This document shows positions 30,602 to 41,159 of a stretch of DNA of 64,000 bases, one piece after another (position 1 is the stretch's first letter; every line of letters begins with the position of its first letter). The stretch comes from Tiliqua scincoides (lineage: Eukaryota > Chordata > Lepidosauria > Squamata > Scincidae). The DNA is taken from NCBI RefSeq assembly GCF_035046505.1, contig NC_089830.1, positions 8,856,315 through 8,920,314 of the forward strand, in the 5' to 3' direction. The position numbers and the translations under genes were made by a program. The notes below the pieces were generated by a model. It made no database searches. It saw nothing but the letters and a program-made list of their open reading frames with translations, and was not told the DNA's origin.

Positions 30602-31126
30602 GAGCAGGGACAGAGGCTGGATGCGGCCCGCCAAAAGTCTTTATCCAGCCCCCATTATAATTGGGTTCTCCCAGAGCCTCCCCCTTTCAGCAGTGCTGCT
30701 TCTGCCAAGGCTCTAGGAGGGAGACATGAAACGAGACCTCAGATTGCAAGGAATTCTACAGGGTAAAGGGCAGACCAAGAGGGGCGAGAGAAGGAGGCAC
30801 TGCTGAGGTGCTGGGAGAACCCAATTATTACGCAGGCTGCCCTTTCAGCAGCACTGCTTTTGCCAAGGCATCGTCTCTCAGCAAAGTGTTGCTGCGGAGA
30901 AGTGGTGCTGCTGAAAGGGTGGCCCGTGTGATAATTGGGCTCTCCTCTATCTTGAAAACATGATCAAGATTTGCATATTTTCTCTTCTGTCTTGTGCAGT
31001 AATGAGTTTTTATGTGAACAAAGAGCTTATTTCTGACCATCATCTGTTTAATGACATCACTTCCTGCTTAATGATGTCACTACCAGCCCTCAGCAGGCAC
31101 CATGAATGCTATTCGGCCCACTATAT
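30602..31126. mobile_element. hAT-like element, sister of 46117-46421 (inverted)
   Basis: Contains GGCTGGATGCGGCCCGCC at one end and GAATGCTATTCGGCCCACT at the other. The reverse complement matches 46117-46421 through AGAAATAAGC, GAGAGCCCAATTATC and GTGGGCCGAATAGCATTCA. Confidence 0.65.
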
Positions 31127-31806
31127 GAAATGAGTGTGACACCAGTTACGGAGCTGGCCCCTATACTGCCTGGGGCCAGGTCCATGACATGCCACCCCCC
31201 CCCATACTTACTCGGTTGCACAGAGCCTTGCGCGACCTTCCCCTTGGCACTCCAAAAGTCGTCTGAGGCTTCTGGAGTGCTGTTAAAAGAACATCCAGTT
31301 TTCCAACAGAAAACTGTACTGTTACAGTTAAGGATGCTCCTTAAGTACTGTTAAGGATGCTCAAGAAACCTCAGATGGTTTTTGGGGCACCAAGGGGAAG
31401 GTTGCGCTGGGCATCCTCTGCCTCCCAGAACAGCTCCAGAGGGCGGGTGGAGGTGGCAGCCAAGGCACATGGATGGGGGTGGTGGGTGCAGGAGTGCCAC
31501 TCTCATAGGGCCCACAGATGTGGTGCCTGGATCTTTTGCCCCCTGCCCCTCTGAGGCCTACCATTGTTTTACACCCCTGCTTTAGATATAAATACAGATA
31601 CACTGGGGTGAAAACAAGGTAGCTTGGGCACCTGTCTGAGGAAAGGGAAAAGAAGGGAGTGGTTTTCTGAATGTCTACCGCCTCCCTCTCACTTCCTGGA
31701 AAGAAAGAGACCCTGAGCCCAAGGCAAAGAACAAAAGGATTCTTTCCTAGCCACCAGGCACAGCCTGAGTTTCCTGCAGCCAGGTCTTGATCTATGGCCA
31801 TCCTCT

Positions 31807-32070
31807 TCAGTTGGGGCCAGATGGGAATGAGAGGGCATAGGTCAGGCCAAGGACAGCTACACAGGCCAGGAGCTGGTACAGGGGCACCAGAGTCAAGCGC
31901 CCAGCCCCATTGTAGTGCACTCTGCCATCCAGTTTAAGGCAGCTGGCTTTGGGCATAGCGTGGCAGCACTCCTGAAAGCAAGGGCCCTTGGATCCCGCGG
32001 TGCAGGCCGGACCAGTTTTATTGCAAAGTTTGCTGCAACCAGCCACAAAGTGGGGTCCTGTTTTCTTCAT
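31807..32070 (-). CDS. LU gene exon 7 (domain 2 end, GPI signal, stop)
   Basis: Encodes MKKTGPHFVAGCSKLCNKTG, then CFQECCHAMPKASCLKL with the CC..C end motif, then the hydrophobic tail and stop. Acceptor CTTTTCAG after a C/T-rich tract. Confidence 0.85.
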   Translation of the reverse strand: MKKTGPHFVAGCSKLCNKTGPACTAGSKGPCFQECCHAMPKASCLKLDGRVHYNGAGRLTLVPLYQLLACVAVLGLTYALSFPSGPN

Positions 32071-35000
32071 CTGAAAAGAAGAGGGGGGAAAGAAGAGGTG
32101 TTGGGCATGGGCTGAAGGAGTGGGAACAAGCTTGGCTGTTAACTATAGAGCTACACCCAAAGGCAAGACTTCTTCCTCCAGTGACTTCACAAGGGGCTCA
32201 GGTCTCCTGAGGCCAAGCCAGGACCAAACAGTGTATGTGGAAGAGGAGAGGTCTGTCCAATAGCGTAGCCAGAGGGAGTGCCTGCAGGTTGCCTTCTAGA
32301 ATGGCTCTGGGGGTGAATGGGAGGGGCTGCTTACACAGCACATTGCAGTACCTATAGTATTTACCACACCATTCCCCCTCTGGGTATGCTACTGGTCTGC
32401 CGCACATAAAGAGCAGCTGAGGCTGGGGTTTTGTTGGTGAACCTGACTCAAGTTTTGGGTTTGGAAAAGGGTTCTTTCATTAAAAAAAAAAGGCTTTCCA
32501 GATAAAAACAAATTATTTACATAGCCCTCAAGTTGGGTGTTTGCCTTCCTCTCCATTATCTTAATTCACATTTATTTCTTTGACCTATTCAGGTGTCTGG
32601 TGTCTTTTGCTCACAAAGAAAGACCTCAGTGAAGTAGTTGGCTTCTGTTCCTCAATGCCTCTGGACTCTCTGCTGCTTGCTTTGCTGGGGCTCCATGGGG
32701 TTGTAGCAAAGGCATAACAAGGACAAAACCTGAGGGGCACTTGCCCTGGGCATATACTAAGGTGGGGGGGCATGACTGCCTTGCACCACTTATTGTTCTC
32801 CCAGAGGAGAGGGCGACTTTGTACCCCCCATTCCTTCTGCTCAGTGGCATCCCCTTCAAGTGGTGTCCCTTCAAGGGGGAGCCCTCTATAGGACAAGGAA
32901 CAGGGGGCACAAAGCCACCAGCCTCCTCCAGGAGAACCCAGAAGTGACATCACGATGTCATGTGACATCATCACTGCCCTGGGTGCCGGGGCTTCTAGGT
33001 ATGCCTCTGGGTTAGAGAAACATCTTTGTAACAGGCACTTGAATGGATCAAGGTAAGGACCTGGTGGGTGCATGAGTCGGATCAGAAACAATACCTCACA
33101 AAAATCATAGCCCATGATGCATCCAGTTGAGGCCTTCTGTTTCATGTAGCAGCCTTCTCCATGGCAGGTGAAGGTGGAACACACTTTCCCCTAGAGAAAG
33201 AGAGAGGAAGACAGACCACCTAGTAGGCATCACTTGGCCCAGGGATGAACAACCAGTCTGAGGTGGGGTGAAGGGCATAAGAAAAGGGAGACAGAACAAC
33301 TTTACGCCCACAACAAGAGAAGCCACCTGGCCAGAACATTTTATTTATGACACTTCCCATAGCAAAAGATGCACAAGTAGGACACAATTTTTTAAAAAAC
33401 AGGAACTGCCACTTACGTTTTTTGGGGGTGCTTTAGTGGTTGTGGTCGTGGGAGCTGGGGTTGTGGTGGGTGGCAGGTCGCCTGGAAAGAGACAGGAGAG
33501 AAGAGGTTGGCCTCTTGGACCTCTGACAGAAGCCACAGGAGAGCGTCCTGGGATACCTCCCGTTGTGTTGACTCACCATAGGCAGTGGCATTGAGACGCA
33601 GGCAGTTTGGAGATCTGCAGCACTCCATGAAGCACTGGCTCATGCTCGTGCTGGTGTTTGTTACGCACATCCCAGTGGCATTGGCACAGTCATTGCTGCA
33701 ATTGGCTGTGTAACTGGTGCTGTTGAGACGGTAAAGCTGCAAGAGTCACAGAAGCATCAACAGGGTCACAAATGAGTAGAGGGCCAGCATTTTAATTAGT
33801 GTGTATCCCCCTTCCCCACAATACATGATCTGCCCACTTGTTTGGAAACAGGAGGTCCAGGATGGCACTCGAGAGCCTCCCAAGACCGTTCATAGCCTCC
33901 TTCTGCATCCCATTCTGGCGGGGGGGGGGGGGAGACTTTAGACAACAAAAGGATCTTTGAGGTGCAGGGGCTCCCTACCCCACAGTGCAATTCATTGGTG
34001 CAGTTCATTGTGTTGTTTCCATGAGCTTCTTCCTCATAGCATCTCTCTCCCAAACACCGGAAGGCCTGGCAGGTGAGCTGTAGAGACAGAAGGAATTTAA
34101 ACCGTTCACCTGATGGTGTGGTCTGGTACTTCCAGATAGCCCACCCAGAGAATTGCCAGCACACCTGACACTTGTAAAAGCCCAATGTGTCAGCCACCAT
34201 CCCTTCCAGAGGGATTGTTCCCCATCCCACCTTCACTCTGCACAGTGAGTGATTCTGTCTACAGCATGCCCAGCCTTAGGTGGCCCAACGCAAAACATTT
34301 TTGTGCCCCCCCCAACCAGGATGAGCAGCAGTGGTGTAACCACCATTGCTTCTGAGGGACGACGACGACAATTTCAAGCCAATTAGACCATGGGGGTGAG
34401 GAGGGCATCCATGGCAATGCTCCACTCACCACACTCTCATTGCGACACCTCAGCATGGAAGATTCCATGCTGGAGCGTCAGCTACAGAGCGAGGTGCCAA
34501 CTGTGGTTGTGGGTGCTCCACGCACTGCCCCAGTGTGGAGCCCATCCAGGCATAGGGCCCAATTTGTCCAAATTGCCCTAAGGCTGGCCCTGATCTACAG
34601 ACTTCCATTCTCAGCAAAAGGTTCCAGATCCAGAATTCCCCTATCCTCCTCTTCTCATTCAAAGCAACCAAGAAGTGCCTGAACCAGCCCTTCCCCCATG
34701 TTTGCATTTTGAGCAGTGGGGGAGTTTCCTTACAGGCATGGAGGTGTTGGCTTCAGAGATGGGTCCAGGGTCTGAAAGAGGAAGGAGAGATGAGTTGATA
34801 TTACAATGAGGACAGCATCAGCTCTGGCCAGTGGCAGGCCTCAGGGAACAGAAGTCTTTTCTAGAACTGACACTGTGCGAAGGATAAGGGAATATGGGAA
34901 AGAACAGTGGGGAGTCTCCTCTCCAGTCTGTTATGAGACCACAGGCAGGATGGTGGGCCTGTCACTTGTCTGCATGCACCTGGCCCTTCTAATTCCCTTC

Positions 35001-35099
35001 CCAGCATGCATCATCCACCTCACCTGCTGATGTGTAAAGATTCCAGGTACTGAAATGCAGAACAACCCAGAGCAGGAGAAACCCTAAAGAGATACACAT
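31807..35099 (-). CDS. Two-domain Ly6/uPAR (LU) GPI-anchored protein, complete, seven exons
   Basis: Seven minus-strand exons join in phase into 798 bases, 265 residues. Order: signal peptide (MCISLGFLLLWVVLHF..), short spacer, LU domain 1 (about residues 39-123), a Thr/Pro-rich stalk (PPTTTPAPTTTTTKAPP), LU domain 2 (about 145-220), and a hydrophobic C terminus (LVPLYQLLACVAVLGLTYAL) typical of a GPI-anchor signal. Each domain has 12 cysteines, opens with C-x4-C-x4-C and ends with the LU hallmark CC-x(4,6)-C. About eight N-glycosylation sequons, mostly in domain 1, suggest a heavily glycosylated surface protein. I do not recognise an orthologue and assign no ligand. The intron pattern (signal exon, each domain split over two exons) is the usual LU-family one. 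It sits between INPP5B and SF3A3, where I recall no gene in human. Confidence 0.82.
32707..33009 (-). mobile_element. hAT-like CAGAGGCATAC element in LU-gene intron 6
   Basis: The minus strand starts CAGAGGCATACCTAGAAGCC and ends CCTTGTTATGCCTTTG. Flanking 8-mers GGTTGTAG and GGTTAGAG agree at six positions. Same family as 25299 and 60141. Confidence 0.8.
33095..33190 (-). CDS. LU gene exon 6 (domain 2, first half)
   Basis: Encodes GKVCSTFTCHGEGCYMKQKA, then STGCIMGYDFCE. Phase 0 both sides; donor GTATTG. Confidence 0.85.
33417..33481 (-). CDS. LU gene exon 5 (Thr/Pro-rich stalk)
   Basis: Encodes DLPPTTTPAPTTTTTKAPPK and N, a mucin-like linker likely O-glycosylated. Acceptor TTTCCAG, donor GTAAGT. 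Confidence 0.85.
33577..33736 (-). CDS. LU gene exon 4 (domain 1, second half)
   Basis: Encodes LYRLNSTSYTANCSNDCANA, then SQCFMECCRSPNCLRLN with the CC..C end motif. Acceptor CTTGCAG, donor GTGAGT. Confidence 0.87.
33979..34077 (-). CDS. LU gene exon 3 (domain 1, first half)
   Basis: Encodes LTCQAFRCLGERCYEEEAHG, then NNTMNCTNELHCG. Cysteine spacing C-x4-C-x4-C equals that of exon 6, consistent with internal duplication. Confidence 0.87.
34265..34592. mobile_element. hAT-like element in LU-gene intron 2, 328 bp
   Basis: Starts CATGCCCAGCCTTAGG and ends CCTAAGGCTGGCCCTG. Flanking 8-mers GTCTACAG and ATCTACAG differ at one position. Confidence 0.8.
34734..34771 (-). CDS. LU gene exon 2 (short spacer)
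   Basis: Encodes DPGPISEANTSMP between the signal peptide and domain 1. Short and unconserved; supported by CTTTCAG/GTAAGG splice sites and phase. Confidence 0.7.
35024..35099 (-). CDS. LU gene exon 1 (signal peptide)
   Basis: ATG at 35099 opens MCISLGFLLLWVVLHFSTWN, then LYTSA, a good signal peptide; donor GTGAGG. An alternative acceptor (CTCTTTAG) within the exon would imply an earlier start exon, not found. Confidence 0.75.
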
Positions 35100-35364
35100 A
35101 GACTTTGTTTGGAGGGATAGGGAGAAATAGCTCCTCTGTCTGCCTGGGAAGCCATTAGTCTACCACCCAATGTGGATGGCTGTCAAATCCTCCCCAAGAG
35201 TCACATTCAGATGCTGAAGGAGTCTGTTGCAGACCATTTTTCTTTTGAGCAGGGCTCTTGTAATTTAAGAGATGTTTGGCAGGCAGAAATTCAACCAGTG
35301 ATGCTTTTCTTTCTCTGACTATTCACGTTCTTCTGTCTTAACCATGCTTTCCCTTTGGCCACCA

Positions 35365-35618
35365 CTACTGACCAAAAATTTTTAAATCTTGGTATACTAG
35401 CATATAACAATTGATGTGTAATTTCATGTAGAATGCAATGAAACAAACTGGGTTGAAATATCTCTATTCTATCAAAAGATTTAGCCAAAAAACCAGCAAG
35501 GGTGGGGCAATGCTTCATCACCATGCCCGCCACCCAGGGAGTTGACCCGCCCACTGCATGGGAGGAGGTCCATCATGCTGGCCTCCTAGTGGCATCACAA
35601 AACCTAGTGATGCCACTG
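35365..35618. mobile_element. hAT-like element fragment, relative of 3915-5422
   Basis: Shares TTCTATCAAAAG, AGCCAAAAAACCAG and a GACCCGCCCACTGCA stretch with the earlier element, and ends CCTAGTGATGCCACTG. Probably 5'-truncated. Confidence 0.65.
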
Positions 35619-36935
35619 TGCCCAATTGCTACTCATCTCAACTTCTTGGAGGGTGGCAACAACTGTAGAAAGTTTCAGGCTCTTACTTTGGACTGGAAAG
35701 ATCCAGAAGTTGTGGCCTGCCATCTTTAACCCAGGTGACGTGCTTGTCTAAGACCCTATGTGGGAAGAGGAAAGGAACATGTATGCACTCTTCAAGTTTC
35801 TCTGTGCCCTCCCTGAGGGAGTAACGGCAGCAGCACAGATGACAGTCAGACACAAAAGCAGCAGTCACTGGCCATTGGGCTACTTGGCCCAGTCCTATCT
35901 CTCTGCTGGCAACATACCCAGTAACCTTGCATGCTGCCCACCCAGAGGCAAGGAATAGAGATCTGGGAGCTGGTGTGCGGGAGGCAGCTGTAGGTTGCAG
36001 AGGGTTTGAGAAATAGCAGCCATCGACTGGCAGTGCATCAGGAGTCACCTCTCACTGTCGGACCATTTCTCATCAGGTGGTATCAATGGAGCCAACCTGG
36101 AGAAGGTGGCCAGACAATCCGACCTCCCCAGGGCAGATTCAGTCCACACATCTGTGGCCTGGAGGTAAAGCTGCCCAGACAGTAAACTTTCCTCCTGGTC
36201 TCCACAGGGGGAGGCTCTGGCAGGAGCAGGCAGCCAGGATTCTCATTAACTTGCCTGCTTTCCCAGAGGAAACAGCTGACCCATTCTGCAGGGCAACTGC
36301 CCATAGCCCCTTTGCCCTTTGTGCACATTTACCAGCCCCCACTCCATCACCAATAGTTAACTCTTCATATGATGCCAAATCACCCCCGTGTGCTTGGGGC
36401 TAAAAGAGATCCTTCCAGTTTTGGCCTGTGAACGCTCAATGCCTGTGGCATGTTACGCATCTGAGAGAGTTTGCTTGCCTTTCTTGGATCCCAAAACATG
36501 ATGTTCTTTGGTCAACAAAGACCAAGGAACATCCAAGTGAGGCCCTAAAGTGCACTGATAGAGAGAAGCAATTTTGGTGGCTGCCCACAGCTGTGACTTC
36601 CTTCCCCTGAAAACAACAAAACTCAAGATTGGGTGTAGATGGAGAACACAGACTTTTATTGCAAGCTCTTTGGGGAAGGGGGTCAAAAATGGGTTGCTTT
36701 ATCTGTTTCATTGGCCATCATCCCTAAGAGACTGAAGCCTTGTTGGGATTCCGTTTTGTCTTCTGCAATCCCTATCGGTGCAGGGCTGTTATAGGCCCCA
36801 GGCCTGCATATTCCCACAGCTGCTCCTGCCACTGGGTACTGGAGCTGCAGGGGTCTTCAGCCAGTGCCCCACCTAGCCACCCCCTAATACCAATGCTATT
36901 TGCAATGGACCTTTTGAAGGTTGCCCTCCATAAAT

Positions 36936-37126
36936 CAGTGGTTTACAACCAGTGTGCTGCAGCACATTGCTGTGCCACAAACAGTCTGCAGGTGTGTCAC
37001 AGGAGTTTGGGGCAGGTCATAGTTGGGCCGTTGGGGGATGTAAGCCCCCTGCCAGCAGCATGATGTGCCTTGTCAATTTTAGTGCCTTGTCAGTGTGCCA
37101 TGAGATGAAAAAGATTTCAATTACTG
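36936..37126. mobile_element. hAT-like non-autonomous element, 191 bp
   Basis: Starts CAGTGGTTTACAACCAGTGT and ends GATTTCAATTACTG. Flanking 8-mers CCATAAAT and CTCTAAAT agree at six positions. The 35.62-36.93 kb stretch before it shows no gene. Confidence 0.75.
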
Positions 37127-37275
37127 CTCTAAATAATGCAAATTGGGACACTCACACTGATTGTTGTTGCATTCTCACACCCCCCCCCCATTTTGCAGGT
37201 TGCCAAAGTCCAAAGAGAAGTCTCTTTTCCTGTCCAGAAAATCATGATATATCCTGTGTTAGCAGCTCATTTTAA

Positions 37276-38085
37276 TTAACATAAGAACATAAGAACATAA
37301 GAACAGCCCCACTGGATCAGGCCATAGGCCCATCTAGTCCAGCTTCCTGTATCTCACAGCGGCCCACCAAATGCCCCAGGGAGCACACCAGATAACAAGA
37401 GACCTCATCCTGGTGCCCTCCCTTGCATCTGGCATTCTGACATAACCCATTTCTAAAATCAGGAGGTTGCGCATACACATCATGGCTTGTAACCCGTAAT
37501 GGATTTTTCCTCCAGAAACCTGTCCAATCCCCTTTTAAAGGCGTCTAGGGTAGACGCCAGCACCACATCCTGCAGCAAGGAGTTCCACAGACCGACCACA
37601 CGCTGAGTAAAGAAATATTTCCTTTTGTCTGTCCTAACCCGCCCAACACTCAATTTTAGTGGATGTCCCCTGGTTCTGGTGCTCTGTGAGAGTGTAAAGA
37701 GCATCTCCCTATCCACTCTGTCCATCCCCTGCATAATTTTGTATGTCTCAATCATGTCCCCCCTCAGGCGTCTCTTTTCTAGGTTGAAGAGGCCCAAACG
37801 CCGTAGCCTTTCCTCATAAGAAAGGTGCCCCAGCCCCGTAATCAGCTTAGTCGCTCTCTTTTGCACCTTTTCCATTTCCACTATGTCTTTTTTGAGATGC
37901 GGCGACCAGAACTGGACACAATACTCCAGGTGTGGCCTTACCATAGATTTGTACAACGGCATTATAATACTAGCCATTTTGTTCTCAATACCCTTCCTAA
38001 TGATCCCAAGCATAGAATTGGCCTTCTTCACTGCCACCGCACATTGGGTCGACACTTTCATCGACCTAATTAGTGTTTAAGAAAA
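37276..38085 (-). mobile_element. CR1-type LINE, longest 3' fragment (194 open codons)
   Basis: The minus strand from 38061 to 37480 is open and encodes the C-terminal part of ORF2: [52 protein letters not shown] and VGLWNSLLQDVV. The 3' UTR and an 8-bp ACATAAGA-type terminal repeat follow on the plus-strand left end. It is 5'-truncated, but the frame is uninterrupted, so the insertion is younger than the other CR1 pieces here. Confidence 0.9.
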
Positions 38086-38119
38086 TGCTTTCCCCCTTTC
38101 CAACAGGTGCTCAAAGCAG

Positions 38120-38530
38120 CTGGCAGAACTCGGACATGCAACACAGTTGTGTTATCAAAATACCACAAATGCAATACAAATAAATCAACATTGGAAACAT
38201 TTTAAAAATTCCAAAATGCAACATTAAAATTCATCCAGTACATTCATTCAGTAAAATCAATCAAGCCATTTCTGCCCAACGTTGCATATACGCAACAGGG
38301 ATCAAATGCGTACACCTGTGGGCTGGGCGGAAATAGGTTAAACAATCAACTTGTATTCCATCCACAATAGCACAACACATCACATTAATAGGCAGAGGAA
38401 TAAAATACTATTAATAAAAGTGCTAATAAAAACAGCAGATAAGAGTAAGGGGTAAGTAAACAGCCCACTCATCCCGCATTTAAAATGCTCATCTAAACAA
38501 AAAAGTCTTTCAACATCTTCTGTAAGCCGT
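38120..38530. repeat. A/T-rich unclassified repeat
   Basis: Contains CAGGTGCTCAAAGCAGCTGG and a patch (CAACAGGGATCAAATGCGTA, CACCTGTGGGCTGGGC) that recurs at 2698-2735. Family not named. Confidence 0.45.
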
Positions 38531-38772
38531 TTTACAGCTATAATGTTTTACATGCAACTGGCTGCCTGTACTGGCTGCCTGTGAGTTACCTGCTCTCTTG
38601 CCGACTGAGCGGTTCACAAAACACTTGGCCAGTTTGTGTCTCACCACCTGGTCAGAACTGCTTGGACCATCCAAGGATTCAAATCTCTTGAGATACTTTT
38701 GGCCAATAACGCAATTGTTTTTCAGTAGGACTGCAATGTTTAAGCAATTAAATCAGATTTTTTTAAAAATTG

Positions 38773-39292
38773 AAGGACCCGATCCAAACCAGGCCTTGGG
38801 CTAGCACATGTCCCTTGCGCTGGCCCAATACTGTCGCGGAAGTGCCATAAAGCACTTTCGCGATGACCTAAGTGCGTTTAGGCTGGTGCACGGACATGTG
38901 CCGGCCTCCCCATGCCGACATGGACCCTGGGAGGCAGGTAGGTTGCATCAGCCAAGCTCGGCCAACGCAGGGGTTGGGGGGCCGTGGAGGAGGCGTTTTG
39001 GGGTGGGGGAAGGGTGGGCAGTGGGTGATCCCGGAGACAGGCGGGCAGGGAGTGGGAGGTGGGGCCAGGATCCGGCAGTTATGCCGGATCCTAACCCCAT
39101 TCCCGGGTGGCCTGGGGCAATCCCAGGCTGCTCAGATTTGCACTACCTTTGGAGGTGGCGCAGGTCCAAGTAACCCCATTGGGGCTGCAGTGGCTTTACC
39201 CAGGGCTGAGCTGCTTTCAGCCCCAATCCTGCCTTGGATGCAGTGCAGGCCTGCTGGCCTGCCTGCTCCAGAGCAGGTTTGTATTGCACTGT
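38773..39292. repeat. GC-rich ~560-bp interspersed repeat, copy 2
   Basis: Same segment order as 30-590, with higher CpG content, so possibly the younger copy. Confidence 0.6.
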
Positions 39293-39429
39293 AAGTCAAT
39301 TAAAAAGGTGCCTCAACTAATTGGGCAGATTTAAAAAAAATACAAGTACTTACAAAAAAATAATGCAAGTGGCAAACTTCATTATCCATTCTCTGTCACA
39401 CACATATGAGGAAGAAGCATGCCTAATCT

Positions 39430-39600
39430 AGAGCTTGGGTAGCATAATGGCTGAGAGACTGGAGCTGTGAACCAGACATCCCCCATCACACCTCTACCAA
39501 GAGCTCAGTAGTGGTCTTCGGCAAGCCATTCCATCCTGGCTGCAGCACGGGGATAATACTATTTACCTTACAGGGTTGTTACAAGGACAACATTTACAGC
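39430..39600 (+). repeat. tRNA-derived SINE, degraded
   Basis: GGTAGCATAATGGCTGAGAG at the head and CCTTACAGGGTTGTTACAAG in the body match the copy at 23695. A CR1 end follows directly. Confidence 0.6.
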
Positions 39601-39905
39601 TCTTTACACTCTCACATAACACCAGAACCAGGGGACATCCACTAAAATTGAGTGTTGGGAGAGTTAGAACAGACAAAAGAAAATATTTCTTTACTCAGCG
39701 TGTGGTTGGTCTGTGGAACTCCTTGCCACAGGATGTGGTGATGGCATCTGGCCTGGATGCCTTTAAAAGGGGATTAGACAAGTTTCTGGAGGAAAAATCC
39801 ATTCTGGGTTACAAGCCATGGTGTGTATGTGCAACCTCCTGATTTTAGAAATGGGCTACGTCAGATGCAAGGGAGGGCACCAGGATGCAGGTCTCTTGTT
39901 ATTTG
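39597..39905 (+). mobile_element. CR1-type LINE 3' fragment
   Basis: Encodes LSHNTRTRGHPLKLSVGRVR, then [20 protein letters not shown], the last part of ORF2, followed by part of the 3' UTR. Confidence 0.88.
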
Positions 39906-40094
39906 CAGCTCTGCAAACTCTGCACTGTATAAATGTTAATTAGTTGTACTATAAAACAATGTATGATAACAGTGTATGTTATCAGAGTTATTTTTATTAA
40001 TTTCATTTGCATATAAAGTTAGCAATGCATCTGCTAAGCTGTCTCTAATAACACAGACCTACAAAAGGTTATTTTGAGGTCAGAAAAGTTTTCC

Positions 40095-40375
40095 CCAAAC
40101 TTTATGGTGGTTTGAAATGAATTTGGGGTGCTGATTCCAAAAATGTTATCTGTTTTGCCCTATCACACCTAGTTTTGGAGATCTAGTATAACCTCATCAG
40201 TGAATGGTTCAAGTAGCTTCCTCATGAGGAAGCCATGGTGTAGGCTTCCTCATGAGAACGCTGCTTGAACCATTCACTAAAGAGGCTATGCCGTGTCTCG
40301 AAAACTAGATGTGATAGGGCAAAACGGATGCCATTTTTGGAATTGGCACCCCAAATATAACCAGGAATTGGTGTA
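40095..40375. repeat. Foldback (long inverted repeat) element
   Basis: Left arm GGGGTGCTGATTCCAAAAAT, GCCCTATCACACCTAGTTTT, GAATGGTTCAAGTAGC and GCTTCCTCATGAGG; right arm carries the reverse complement of each in mirror order. Arms about 125 bp, moderately diverged; no coding content. Confidence 0.8.
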
Positions 40376-40439
40376 ATGTTTAAGGAAGCAAAATGTGGGT
40401 TGGCCTGTGTACTGGGATAGTTCTATTTTTCAGGGATGC

Positions 40440-40449
40440 AGCGCGCGCG

Positions 40450-40496
<47 letters not shown>
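40440..40496. repeat. (GC)n(CA)n alternating purine-pyrimidine tract
   Basis: About 20 bases of GC alternation followed by about 18 CA units. Confidence 0.95.
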
Positions 40497-40499
<3 letters not shown>

Positions 40500-41138
40500 G
40501 ACAGAGAGAGCCCAGATGTAGGAGCTCTGGGGAGGGCTGCAGGCTCAGTTTCAGGTTCCCATGCAGATCCCTGAGCAACTGGTGGCTGCCATGGAGACTG
40601 GAAACTGACAAGCCCCAAAGCCCAATGCTGCTGGCAGGCTAATGAGACATTGTTGGCTTAGCAACTGTCTGTTTGGCTGAGCCTCAGTGGGAAATAGAGA
40701 ATGAGACAGATATGAAGTACGTATCCTGCAATCTAGTGACAACCAACGCCCAACAGACAATCAACAACCAAACACCCTAAGGTACTATGTTGTTCAGAAT
40801 CCATCTCCAGCTCTCTTAACCCCAACTTTTAAAGCTTTAGAAGCCCCGATGATGGAGCAGAGATTGTGCCCATTCAACTTACCAAAGTTGGCATGTCAAG
40901 GAGTAGAGAAAAAGATAAGGGGAACAAGACTGAAGCCTTGATGTCATGTCACTCTACTTGGTTTTTACCCTCTCCTAATCCTCAAGTATTACCCCTGATC
41001 TGGGGAGCTTGTGCTCAGGAACCAAAATGTTAAAAGTTCTCCATGGCTAATCCTCAAATATATGTTAATCAAGAGGCAATAGTTTTCAGGTAAAGAACTG
41101 GGGAGTGCATCTCCCACCACATTACAATCCATAGACTA

Positions 41139-41159
41139 AGAGAGAGAGAGAGAGAGAGA
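41139..41159. repeat. Short (GA)n tract
   Basis: About ten AG units. The 40.5-42.97 kb region around it shows no gene and no repeat I can name. Confidence 0.85.
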
